From NCBI GenBank assembly GCA_943325435.2, contig CALPPK020000043.1, forward strand, positions 1-7,651: a stretch of 7,651 nucleotides of DNA. Direction: 5' to 3'. The stretch comes from Bifidobacterium breve. GTDB taxonomy: Bacteria > Actinomycetota > Acidimicrobiia > Acidimicrobiales > Ilumatobacteraceae. Under the pieces are notes generated by a model. The model had not been told where the DNA came from. It saw nothing but the letters and a program-made list of their open reading frames with translations, and did not search any database. Shown in pieces: positions 1 to 6,043 of this stretch; within the stretch, counting starts at the first letter, position 1; the number at the start of each line of letters is the position of its first letter. Made by a program: the position numbers and the translations under genes.

Positions 1-278
1 GCCGAGACGATCCAACCGATAGGAGCGAACTTCCAGATGGTGTCTTTACCCATGAAACGCATACGACGAGAAGTCACTGCCGCTGCAAGAGGCGTATCAA
101 TATTTGATCTGTGAATTGGAGCCAGAAGGAAGGCTCCGGACTTCGGAATGTTCTCTTTGCCAATGACTGTGGCGCGCGTATACGACACACACACAAATAC
201 AACTAGTCCGCGAAGAAGTCTGTAGAACAGTCGACTGAAAAAGCTTTGACCTGCCATAAATGTGTCTACTTCAGCCAT
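1..278 (-). CDS. plsC: 1-acyl-sn-glycerol-3-phosphate acyltransferase (PlsC family), N-terminal part
   Basis: Partial gene: its first 92 codons are present and the rest lies beyond the left edge. The family acylates lysophosphatidic acid to phosphatidic acid at the inner face of the membrane, the second acylation step of phospholipid synthesis. The translation (my own reading of the reverse strand) has a hydrophobic stretch at about residues 21-33 and then the acyltransferase HX4D signature, APIHRSNIDTP, with His56 and Asp61. The Phe-Met-Gly-Lys segment at about residues 75-78 fits motif II. The ATG overlaps the end of cmk by 8 bases (271-278), which suggests translational coupling, and cmk-plsC neighbours are common in actinobacteria. 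An alternative ATG lies at codon 8. The family call is firm; substrate specificity cannot be judged from this fragment. Confidence 0.88.
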   Translation of the reverse strand, partial: MAEVDTFMAGQSFFSRLFYRLLRGLVVFVCVSYTRATVIGKENIPKSGAFLLAPIHRSNIDTPLAAAVTSRRMRFMGKDTIWKFAPIGWIVS

Positions 279-915
279 GATCAACTCTTTCGAAATGAGT
301 AACAATCTCAGCTACGACTTCTTCAATAGTTCTGTTGCTGGAATCAACAATGACCGAGCCCTGAGACGGCCGCAATGGTGAGTCAAGCCTTGTGGAGTCA
401 AGGTGGTCACGTTCAGCGATACTTGCCGCAACTGCCTTGATGTCCCCGCCTGTTTGACCGACACGACGTTCGGCGCGCACTTCAGGTGAAGCAGTGAGAA
501 ACACTTTCAGAATCGCGTCGGGAAAAACCACAGTTCCGATGTCGCGACCCTCCACAACTCCCCCCTTCTGGGCTTGAATCCATTGCCGTTGTTGTTCTCT
601 CATGGCATCACGAACAGGAGTATGTGCGGCAATGATGCTGACTATGGCATTTATCTCACTTGTACGAATCTCTGTGGACACGTCAACGCCATTTAATTTG
701 GCTGCGTCACGTTCGATGACAACCTTGACATTACGTGCAATCTTGCCAACGGCTTCGGCGTTATTGGGATCTGTTGCTGTGTTCTGCACTTCCAAAGCTA
801 CGCAACGATACATGGCACCGGTATCGAGATAACGAAGTCCGGTTGCAGTGGAAACCTGCCGTGCGACAGTCGATTTTCCTGCCCCAGCAGGACCATCAAT
901 CGCAATAACGCGCAC
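271..915 (-). CDS. cmk: Cytidylate kinase (CMP/dCMP kinase)
   Basis: Transfers phosphate from ATP to CMP or dCMP, giving the diphosphates for RNA, DNA and CDP-lipid synthesis; cytosolic. With the GTG start at 915 the protein has 214 residues, close to the usual 215-230. Visible motifs are the P-loop GPAGAGKST (residues 8-16), the NMP-binding LDTGAMYR (30-37), the CMP-kinase signature VEGRDIGT (121-128) and the lid/C-terminal RDHLDSTR (169-176) followed by SPLRPSQGS. The start is uncertain: GTG 915 lies 2 bases after the guaB1 stop, whereas an in-frame TTG at 924 would overlap guaB1 by 7 bases and add three residues. Neither has a clear Shine-Dalgarno sequence, so coupling to guaB1 translation is likely. 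The gene sits between guaB1 and plsC in a compact run. CMP released in phospholipid synthesis is a substrate, which makes the link to plsC sensible. Confidence 0.97.
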   Translation of the reverse strand: MRVIAIDGPAGAGKSTVARQVSTATGLRYLDTGAMYRCVALEVQNTATDPNNAEAVGKIARNVKVVIERDAAKLNGVDVSTEIRTSEINAIVSIIAAHTPVRDAMREQQRQWIQAQKGGVVEGRDIGTVVFPDAILKVFLTASPEVRAERRVGQTGGDIKAVAASIAERDHLDSTRLDSPLRPSQGSVIVDSSNRTIEEVVAEIVTHFERVDHG

Positions 916-917
916 GA

Positions 918-2354
918 TTACCAACTAGTGCCGAGAGGTCGACCTTCGTCGTATCCGGCTGCGCTTTGAACACCGACAACGGCACGTTCATGAAACTCTT
1001 CAATGCTTGAGGCACCTGCATATGTACATGCTGAACGAAGACCAGCCACAATCTGGTCGATGATGTCTTCAACACCGGGGCGCACTGGATCGAGATACAT
1101 ACGAGAAGTACTAATGCCCTCTTCGAAAAGCTCTTTTTTCGCACGTTCTATAGCAGTCTCTGCGCGCGTACGATTTTTTACAGCGCGATTAGAGGCCATT
1201 CCGAAGCTCTCTTTGTATAGACGGCCTTCTGTATCACGCAACGTGTCAGCGGCTGATTCATACGTTCCTGCTAGCCACGAACCGAACATTACGTTCGCAG
1301 CACCTGCTGCAACTGCGAGAGCAACATCGCGTGGGAAACGTACTCCGCCATCGGCCCATACATGTTTGCCCATCGAGCGCGCCATTTCTGCGCTTTCAAG
1401 AACTGCACTGAATTGTGGACGACCAACGCCAGTCATCATTCGAGTGGTGCACATTGCGCCAGGCCCGACGCCTACTTTGACTATGTCGGCTCCAGCATTC
1501 AGCAGGTCTCGCGTACCTTCACGAGTAACTACGTTTCCTGCAACGATTGTTGTAGTTGGCGCCACGGCGCGTACTGCCTCAATGGCTCGCAACATTCGGT
1601 CCTGATGTCCATGAGCTGTATCGATAACTAGAACGTCAACTCCGAGTGCAACCAACGCTTTTGCTCGTTTCGCCGGATCAGCATTAATGCCGACAGCGAC
1701 AGAAGTTAAAAATTGACCATTTGCGTTAGTTGCCGGTGCGTAAATAGTGCTGCGTAGAGCACCTTTGCGAGTGATGGCACCAACGAGAATGCCGTTCTTG
1801 TCGACTACTGGAGCAAATGACAAACGTTGATCTATCAATTTGTCGTGGATGTCTGCGACTGGCATTGAATCTGTAAAGCAAACCATGTCTAGGTTCATGA
1901 CATTCTTCAACTGAGTGAATCGGTCGAAACCGACAGCGTCATATTCAGTGAAGACTCCAACGGGACGATTGTCGGTATCAACCACAATGACTGCGCCATG
2001 TGAACGCTTGTGAATAAGACTCAGTGCTTCACCGACGGTGTCTTCTGGCGCAAGCGTGATTGGAGTTTCGAAGATTGGATGCCTCGACTTCACGTGCTCT
2101 ACAACCATTTCAATAATGTCGAGCGGAATGTCTTGAGGAAGAACTACTAGTCCTCCGCGACGTGCGACTGTTTCTGCCATACGACGACCTGCGATGGCAG
2201 TCATGTTGGCAACGACTATCGGAACATTGGTACCCACCTGATCCGGGGTGCTGAGATTCACGTCAAAACGCGATGACACCGAGGATTTGCTCGGGACCAT
2301 AAACACATCGTTATAGGTCAAATCGTGGGCTGGGAGATCATGTAAGAACCGCAT
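918..2354 (-). CDS. guaB1: GuaB1-family protein, IMP dehydrogenase-related GMP reductase with CBS domains
   Basis: A 478-residue (beta/alpha)8-barrel protein with an inserted pair of CBS domains (about 95-205). The start MRFL and the overall pattern match actinobacterial GuaB1 as I remember the mycobacterial protein. Barrel motifs include the nucleotide-binding VIDTAHGH (243-250), AGNV (272-275), the catalytic loop GVGPGAMCTTRMMTG with the thioimidate cysteine Cys302, and WADGGVR (333-339). The flap YKESFGMAS (380-388) is followed by EEGISTSR (411-418). I do not see the Arg-Tyr dyad that activates water in true IMP dehydrogenases. This agrees with reports that mycobacterial GuaB1 is a GMP reductase, converting GMP to IMP with NADPH for purine salvage. 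CBS domains normally sense purine nucleotides, so allosteric control is expected. It is first in a likely guaB1-cmk-plsC operon and diverges from the hydrolase with a 27-bp gap. Family call strong; reaction inferred. Confidence 0.95.
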   Translation of the reverse strand: MRFLHDLPAHDLTYNDVFMVPSKSSVSSRFDVNLSTPDQVGTNVPIVVANMTAIAGRRMAETVARRGGLVVLPQDIPLDIIEMVVEHVKSRHPIFETPITLAPEDTVGEALSLIHKRSHGAVIVVDTDNRPVGVFTEYDAVGFDRFTQLKNVMNLDMVCFTDSMPVADIHDKLIDQRLSFAPVVDKNGILVGAITRKGALRSTIYAPATNANGQFLTSVAVGINADPAKRAKALVALGVDVLVIDTAHGHQDRMLRAIEAVRAVAPTTTIVAGNVVTREGTRDLLNAGADIVKVGVGPGAMCTTRMMTGVGRPQFSAVLESAEMARSMGKHVWADGGVRFPRDVALAVAAGAANVMFGSWLAGTYESAADTLRDTEGRLYKESFGMASNRAVKNRTRAETAIERAKKELFEEGISTSRMYLDPVRPGVEDIIDQIVAGLRSACTYAGASSIEEFHERAVVGVQSAAGYDEGRPLGTSW

Positions 2355-2365
2355 AGGGCATGACG

Positions 2366-2375
2366 AGACTACCGT
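2366..2375. promoter_or_regulatory. Possible shared -10 elements between guaB1 and the hydrolase
   Basis: The divergent gap is only 27 bp (2355-2381). On the plus strand TACCGT (2370-2375) fits TANNNT and lies 6 nt before the ATG at 2382, the spacing expected for a leaderless actinobacterial transcript. On the minus strand TAGTCT (2371 down to 2366) also fits TANNNT and lies 11 nt before the guaB1 ATG. The two hexamers share the central TA. No Shine-Dalgarno sequence or consensus -35 is clear for either gene. TANNNT is a weak motif, so this remains a suggestion. Confidence 0.35.
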
Positions 2376-2381
2376 GTAGGC

Positions 2382-3077
2382 ATGGCATCTACCGAGAGCG
2401 TTCCCGTCGTCCTAGTTCATGGTTGGGGCGGCAGCTTCCGCGAAACATGGCAAAAGCCCGGAATTGACGCTCTTCTGGCTGATGTGGGGCGTAATCCTGT
2501 CGGCCTCGACCTATTGGGACACGGTGAACAAGACAAACCACACGACCCTGCGGCCTACGTCGAACTTCCCACGTGGTTGCTTGATCACTTGCCGCAGGAG
2601 CCAATTGTTGACGTTGTCGGATTCTCATTAGGCGCTCTCACCATCCTTCGCGCGCTTATCGCTGCGCCGCATCGCTTCGGCAAGGTTGTGCTATCTGGAA
2701 TTGGCGACGGGGTTTTCACTATGTCCCCACCTGATGGCAATAAGAGAATTGTTGATGCACTTGAAGGCCGTGCACCAGAAGACGACACTTTTGCTCGGAT
2801 GTTTGCCCATTATGGGAATTCGCCAGGCAATGATTTGCTCGCACTGACTGCAATCATGAAGCGCCCACCTTCTGAACCTGTGTCTGAAGATCAGCTATCG
2901 AAAATAACTAATGAGATCTTGGTTGTGATTGGTGATGCAGATTTTGCGGGCCCTGCCACACGACTCGCCGAAGCTTTTCCTAATGCAAAATTGACTGTGT
3001 TGAAAAACACCGACCACTTCGCTACGCCAGAATCTTTCTCATTCATCGATGCGATTTTGGACTTCCTCGCTGCATGA
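2382..3077 (+). CDS. Alpha/beta-fold hydrolase
   Basis: A 231-residue soluble alpha/beta hydrolase without a signal peptide, so probably cytosolic. The N-terminal strand leads into the oxyanion-hole motif VLVHGWGG (residues 10-17). The nucleophile elbow is VVGFSLGAL, with catalytic Ser82 in GFSLG. The acid is probably Asp187 (or Asp185) in VIGDADF, and the base is His212 in NTDHF. All three members of the triad are therefore present and an active esterase, lipase or related hydrolase is expected; the substrate cannot be read from the sequence. The region between the elbow and the acid is short, leaving room for only a small cap. The ATG at 2382 lacks an evident ribosome-binding site, and its promoter may make a leaderless message. 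Its TGA overlaps the ATG of sua5 (ATGA, 3074-3077), so the two are probably co-translated. Confidence 0.93.
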   Translation: MASTESVPVVLVHGWGGSFRETWQKPGIDALLADVGRNPVGLDLLGHGEQDKPHDPAAYVELPTWLLDHLPQEPIVDVVGFSLGALTILRALIAAPHRFGKVVLSGIGDGVFTMSPPDGNKRIVDALEGRAPEDDTFARMFAHYGNSPGNDLLALTAIMKRPPSEPVSEDQLSKITNEILVVIGDADFAGPATRLAEAFPNAKLTVLKNTDHFATPESFSFIDAILDFLAA

Positions 3078-3997
3078 TCTTGTCGCCTCGTATAACCAAA
3101 GACATTGAACGAGCATCCCAGACACTGAAGGCTGGCGGCATCGTTGGCATCCCTACTGAAACTGTGTACGGCCTAGCAGCTCTTGCGTTGAACGAGGATG
3201 CTGTATCGCGTGTTTTCCGCGCAAAGGGCAGACCAACATCGCATCCACTGATCATTCATCTGTCGCCAAATGACGACATGAATCGGTGGGGTGAACTGAA
3301 TGAATCAGCTCAAGTGCTTGCAGCTTCATTTTGGCCAGGACCAATCACCCTCCTTGTTCCACGAACTCGACTTGTCCCCGATTGGGTTACCGGAGGGCGC
3401 GACACCGTCGCACTGCGGATCCCTGCACATGACATGTCAATTGCACTGCTCGACACATTGGATGATGCAGTGGTAGCTCCCTCAGCAAATCGATTTGGTC
3501 ACGTCAGTCCTACTAGTGCACAACACGTGGTCGACGATCTTGGAGACTCGGTGGACCTCGTCCTCGACGGCGGACAATGCGCCATCGGAGTTGAATCAAC
3601 AATCGTTGAATGCACTAGTTCCTCCATACAAATCTTGCGTCCCGGAAAAGTGTCGGCCCTCGATATTGCAAACGTCACTGGTCTGAATATTTCTATGACT
3701 GAAGGTCCATCACGTGCTCCTGGCATGTTGCTGGCACATTATGCGCCAACAGCTCGAGTGGAATTATGTGATTCTTTATCCGATGCACAAAGGTGGCTCG
3801 ATAAGTACACATCCAAGGGATTGTCAGTGGAAATCTTGCACTATGACGATCCGTCCATCTATGCATTGAGTTTGTATGACGATCTACGTTCAGCAGATCT
3901 ACGTTCCAAGGAAATAGTGTTAGCCGTACTGCCCTTAGATATCGGGTTAGGCACAGCGATACGAGACCGATTAACTAAAGCTGCAGCCTCTGGCTAG
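3074..3997 (+). CDS. sua5: L-threonylcarbamoyladenylate synthase, Sua5 type
   Basis: Makes threonylcarbamoyl-AMP from threonine, bicarbonate and ATP; the TsaD-TsaB-TsaE machinery then transfers the group to A37 of ANN-decoding tRNAs (t6A). The YrdC-like catalytic domain covers about residues 8-200, with GIPTETVYGL (25-34), KGRP and SHPL (51-59), FWPGP (86-90), PSAN (136-139) and GVESTIVEC (172-180) ending in RPG (189-191). The linker APGMLLAHYAPT (215-226) and a small Rossmann-like Sua5 domain (about 227-307) follow, ending in the typical GLGTAIRDRL. This two-domain form distinguishes Sua5 from the single-domain TsaC. At 307 residues it is a little shorter than many Sua5 proteins, mainly in the C-terminal domain, but looks intact. 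It starts inside the hydrolase stop codon and ends sharing CTAG with the J-domain gene on the other strand. Confidence 0.96.
   Translation: MILSPRITKDIERASQTLKAGGIVGIPTETVYGLAALALNEDAVSRVFRAKGRPTSHPLIIHLSPNDDMNRWGELNESAQVLAASFWPGPITLLVPRTRLVPDWVTGGRDTVALRIPAHDMSIALLDTLDDAVVAPSANRFGHVSPTSAQHVVDDLGDSVDLVLDGGQCAIGVESTIVECTSSSIQILRPGKVSALDIANVTGLNISMTEGPSRAPGMLLAHYAPTARVELCDSLSDAQRWLDKYTSKGLSVEILHYDDPSIYALSLYDDLRSADLRSKEIVLAVLPLDIGLGTAIRDRLTKAAASG
3881..3906 (+). repeat. Short direct repeat within sua5
   Basis: GATCTACGTTC occurs at 3881-3891 and again at 3896-3906, a 15-bp period that encodes DLRSA-DLRSK in the C-terminal Sua5 domain. A second short direct repeat, TATGACGATC, lies at 3842-3851 and 3875-3884. 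These look like a small in-frame slippage or duplication in a loop of a non-catalytic domain. The repeat is certain; its origin is inferred. Confidence 0.7.
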
Positions 3998-4521
3998 TTG
4001 GGCCATTCAATTGCGTTGAGGTTCGCAACCAAGTAGTCCCTGACCTCTTCTACTGAAATGCCCTCTGCAGAAGTTTCGGTGCCGACAAGTAACGAGACAG
4101 TTGTTGCTCCTGCTTCCGGCACTAAATCGCACCGACACCAGCCGTTCTGTGCGCCAGTCACATCTGAGTCATGTAGAGAAAACTCCAACTGGTACGGAGG
4201 TTCTTCATGTGAAATAGCCCCGCTGATTCCCGCAACAATAAGCAGTGCTTCGAAACACTCAGCCGGAAGAACATCAACTGTAAAACTCGACACATCCCGC
4301 TCTCGTCTCACCAATACAGGAGGAACTGCTTTCAGAATCTTTGGAGCTCCAACAAGTTCCAATGCCGAATGCAGGGCTTCATTAAGTTCCTGCATTGCTA
4401 CATCAGAGCCCCCAACATCTGGGTGAACTATTCGAGCTCTTTCTCGCCATGCTCGACGGATTGCGTCAGCAGAAGCTCCGCGCTCTACGGACAACACCAA
4501 GAAAGGATCCCGTGATGTCAC
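3994..4521 (-). CDS. Small J-domain (DnaJ-like) protein
   Basis: A 175-residue protein whose first 60 or so residues form a J domain: DPFLVLSVERGASADAIRRA fits helices I-II, and the invariant HPD tripeptide is at 33-35 (RIVHPDVGGSD), followed by helix III with ELNEALHSALE. J domains stimulate the ATPase of DnaK/Hsp70 partners. The protein lacks the Gly/Phe-rich region, zinc fingers and C-terminal substrate domains of DnaJ, so it is not the housekeeping DnaJ. Residues 70-175 are a separate region I do not recognise, with a CxC pair at Cys129 and Cys131. The start is GTG at 4521, 8 bases after the upstream enoyl-CoA hydratase-family stop, with a weak AGAG upstream; the two are probably one transcript. 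Its stop shares CTAG with the converging sua5 stop. J-domain call is good; client and role are unknown. Confidence 0.85.
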   Translation of the reverse strand: MTSRDPFLVLSVERGASADAIRRAWRERARIVHPDVGGSDVAMQELNEALHSALELVGAPKILKAVPPVLVRRERDVSSFTVDVLPAECFEALLIVAGISGAISHEEPPYQLEFSLHDSDVTGAQNGWCRCDLVPEAGATTVSLLVGTETSAEGISVEEVRDYLVANLNAIEWPN

Positions 4522-4529
4522 ACAATCTC

Positions 4530-5336
4530 TTATCGGCCAATGAAGTTCGGTGGGCGCTTCTCAATGAATGCAGCAACGCCTTCTTTGAAGTCTTTTGTCC
4601 GAAACAGTGGCAATAGTTGAAGAAACACGTGGTGAACATTCTGTTCGAAAGTTTCAGTTTCTGCGGCTCGCATCATTCTTTTAATTGCGCGAACTGCTAA
4701 GGGGGCATTGGATGCAATCTCCCCTGCCATATCCATGACGTGATCCATCAATTGATCAGCAGGAACGACTTTGTTCACTAGGCCCATTTCAAAACATTCA
4801 TCAGCCATCAAAGTGCGACCCGTAAAGGCAATCTCGGCAGCTCGTGCATAGCCAACCATTCGAGGCAACAACCAAGTACCACCGCTCTCTGGAAGGATTC
4901 CGCGCTTAGCAAAGCCTGGTGCCATTTTTGCGGTGTCAGCAGCAATACGAATATCGCAACCAAGCGCAATGTCTAGTCCGTACCCAGCTGCCCCGCCGTT
5001 AAGCGCACAAATAACTGGAGTGTCAATGCCATGAAGAACAATTGGTGGTGCCTCGCGAATATCAAATTCAGCCATGTTTGCGCCGGTGTCGTCAAGCACT
5101 CCCAGCGATTCAGTCTTGCCAGCTTGAGACCCGAGATCGAGTCCTGCACAGAATGCGCGGCCGGCACCAGTCAGCACGATGCAGCGAACCTCAGGATTCC
5201 GATCTGCTTCAAGGAGCTTTTTTGATAACAAATCAAGCATCACGCCAGAAATGGTGTTCATTCTTCCCGGAGCGTTCAAAGTGATTGTTGCGATTCGATT
5301 AGAAACTTCTAGGAGGACTTCATCTTCTTTGGTCAT
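4530..5336 (-). CDS. Enoyl-CoA hydratase/isomerase (crotonase) family protein
   Basis: A 268-residue crotonase-fold protein that binds acyl-CoA. Oxyanion-hole segments are AFCAGLDL (61-68) and NGGAAGYGLDIALGCDIR (113-130); the C-terminal trimerisation region begins near 205. The active site is unusual for a hydratase. By my alignment from memory, the rat Glu144 position is Asp122 and the Glu164 position is Phe142, while an acidic residue sits at Glu150 in ILPESGGTWLLPR. The last pattern resembles the PaaG-like isomerase branch, with its acidic residue before SGGT. Isomerase or another crotonase chemistry is therefore as likely as hydration, and the substrate is unknown. ATG 5336 was chosen because it starts the normal N-terminus; an upstream in-frame start at 5390 would run into the divergent phosphatase gene. 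It is followed 8 bp later by the J-domain gene. Confidence 0.93.
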   Translation of the reverse strand: MTKEDEVLLEVSNRIATITLNAPGRMNTISGVMLDLLSKKLLEADRNPEVRCIVLTGAGRAFCAGLDLGSQAGKTESLGVLDDTGANMAEFDIREAPPIVLHGIDTPVICALNGGAAGYGLDIALGCDIRIAADTAKMAPGFAKRGILPESGGTWLLPRMVGYARAAEIAFTGRTLMADECFEMGLVNKVVPADQLMDHVMDMAGEIASNAPLAVRAIKRMMRAAETETFEQNVHHVFLQLLPLFRTKDFKEGVAAFIEKRPPNFIGR

Positions 5337-5341
5337 ACCAA

Positions 5342-5349
5342 TAAAGATA
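5342..5349. promoter_or_regulatory. Possible overlapping -10 elements between the crotonase and phosphatase genes
   Basis: Only 19 bp (5337-5355) separate these divergent starts, and the gap is AT-rich. On the minus strand TATCTT (5349 down to 5344) fits TANNNT and is followed by 7 nt and the ATG at 5336, good leaderless spacing. On the plus strand the best match is the poorer TAAAGA (5342-5347), 8 nt before the ATG at 5356. Neither gene shows a Shine-Dalgarno sequence. Transcription of both genes from this small interval would require overlapping promoters. Confidence 0.35.
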
Positions 5350-5355
5350 ACAACT

Positions 5356-6042
5356 ATGGAATCTCCGAAATCAGTTGGGTCGCCAAACACAACAAGCGTC
5401 CCTCAACCAACTCTCGATGGCTCTATTGGTGACGGATGCAGAGTTTTGCTCATTCGCCATGGACGATCAGCAGACATTGTCCCTGGGTCGCCCGAAAGCG
5501 TCGACCCTCCATTGCATGAAATTGGTAAGAAACAAGCTCTGGCAGTTGGGAATCGATTATCAAAGGCGCGCATCGATGCTGTGTATTCAAGTCACCTCTT
5601 ACGAGCACTGCATACAGCTGAGGCAATCGCATCGCATCACAAACTTGAGGTCGGTGTCTTTGAAGACTTAGAAGAAGTGCGCCTTGGCGATTGGGGCAAC
5701 GGTGAATTTCGCAGACGTGCAGCCACGGCTGATCCCGAGTACGTCAAATGGGCCGCCATTGGACGATGGGACGGAATACCAAATGCCGAAGGCGATCAGA
5801 ACTTTCGATCGCGTGTATCGACCCGCATCAATGCATTAGCTGCACAACATGAAGGCGGCTGCATTGCAGTTGTGTGTCACGGAGGCGTCATTAATGCTTA
5901 TCTGGCAGAGATGTTAGGAACACAGCGCTCACTATGGATGATGGTGGAAAATACAAGCATCACAACTGTGAAGTTAAGTGAAACACCAAGTGTTCTGACT
6001 CTGAATGATTGCAATCATCTCTACGATCTACTTCTTCAGTAG
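5356..6042 (+). CDS. Histidine phosphatase family protein (phosphoglycerate mutase-like)
   Basis: A 228-residue branch-1 histidine phosphatase. The phosphorylated histidine is His35 in LLIRHGRS (31-38). Supporting active-site residues are Arg83 in VYSSHLLRALHTAE, Glu107 in the LEEVRLGDWGN segment, and the second histidine His175 in VVCHGGVIN. The family includes cofactor-dependent phosphoglycerate mutases and many phosphatases acting on small phosphoesters. At this length, and without the clear mutase-specific patterns, a phosphatase is the safer reading; the substrate is open. The first 27 or so residues before the core are Ser/Pro/Thr-rich and probably disordered. ATG 5356 is the only ATG near the core; the longer open frame upstream lies inside the divergent crotonase gene. 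It converges on ctaA with one base between the two stop codons. Confidence 0.92.
   Translation: MESPKSVGSPNTTSVPQPTLDGSIGDGCRVLLIRHGRSADIVPGSPESVDPPLHEIGKKQALAVGNRLSKARIDAVYSSHLLRALHTAEAIASHHKLEVGVFEDLEEVRLGDWGNGEFRRRAATADPEYVKWAAIGRWDGIPNAEGDQNFRSRVSTRINALAAQHEGGCIAVVCHGGVINAYLAEMLGTQRSLWMMVENTSITTVKLSETPSVLTLNDCNHLYDLLLQ
6005..6018. repeat. 14-bp perfect palindrome at the end of the phosphatase gene
   Basis: ATGATTGCAATCAT is a perfect inverted repeat without a loop, inside the coding sequence 22 bases before the stop codon. It has no loop and no T-run, so it is not an intrinsic terminator. A palindrome of this length is expected about once in 15-20 kb by chance, so a function is not claimed. 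Confidence 0.4.
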
Positions 6043-6043
6043 T

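Noticed and set aside
1003..1605. Plus-strand open frame of 200 codons
   Set aside because: It lies wholly antisense to guaB1, whose motifs are unmistakable, and its translation shows no recognisable domain.
4058..4426. Plus-strand open frame of 122 codons
   Set aside because: Antisense to the J-domain gene; Ser/Thr-rich composition without motifs is typical of a shadow frame.
5179..5355. Upstream extension of the phosphatase frame
   Set aside because: The extra 59 codons lie inside the crotonase gene on the other strand and add nothing resembling the histidine phosphatase fold.
5337..5390. Upstream extension of the crotonase gene to a start at 5390
   Set aside because: It would add 18 residues not seen at the family N-terminus and overlap the phosphatase start; ATG 5336 gives the usual beginning.
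6005..6018. Palindrome as a terminator or operator
   Set aside because: It has no loop and no T-tract, is coding, and its length is compatible with chance in a window of this size.
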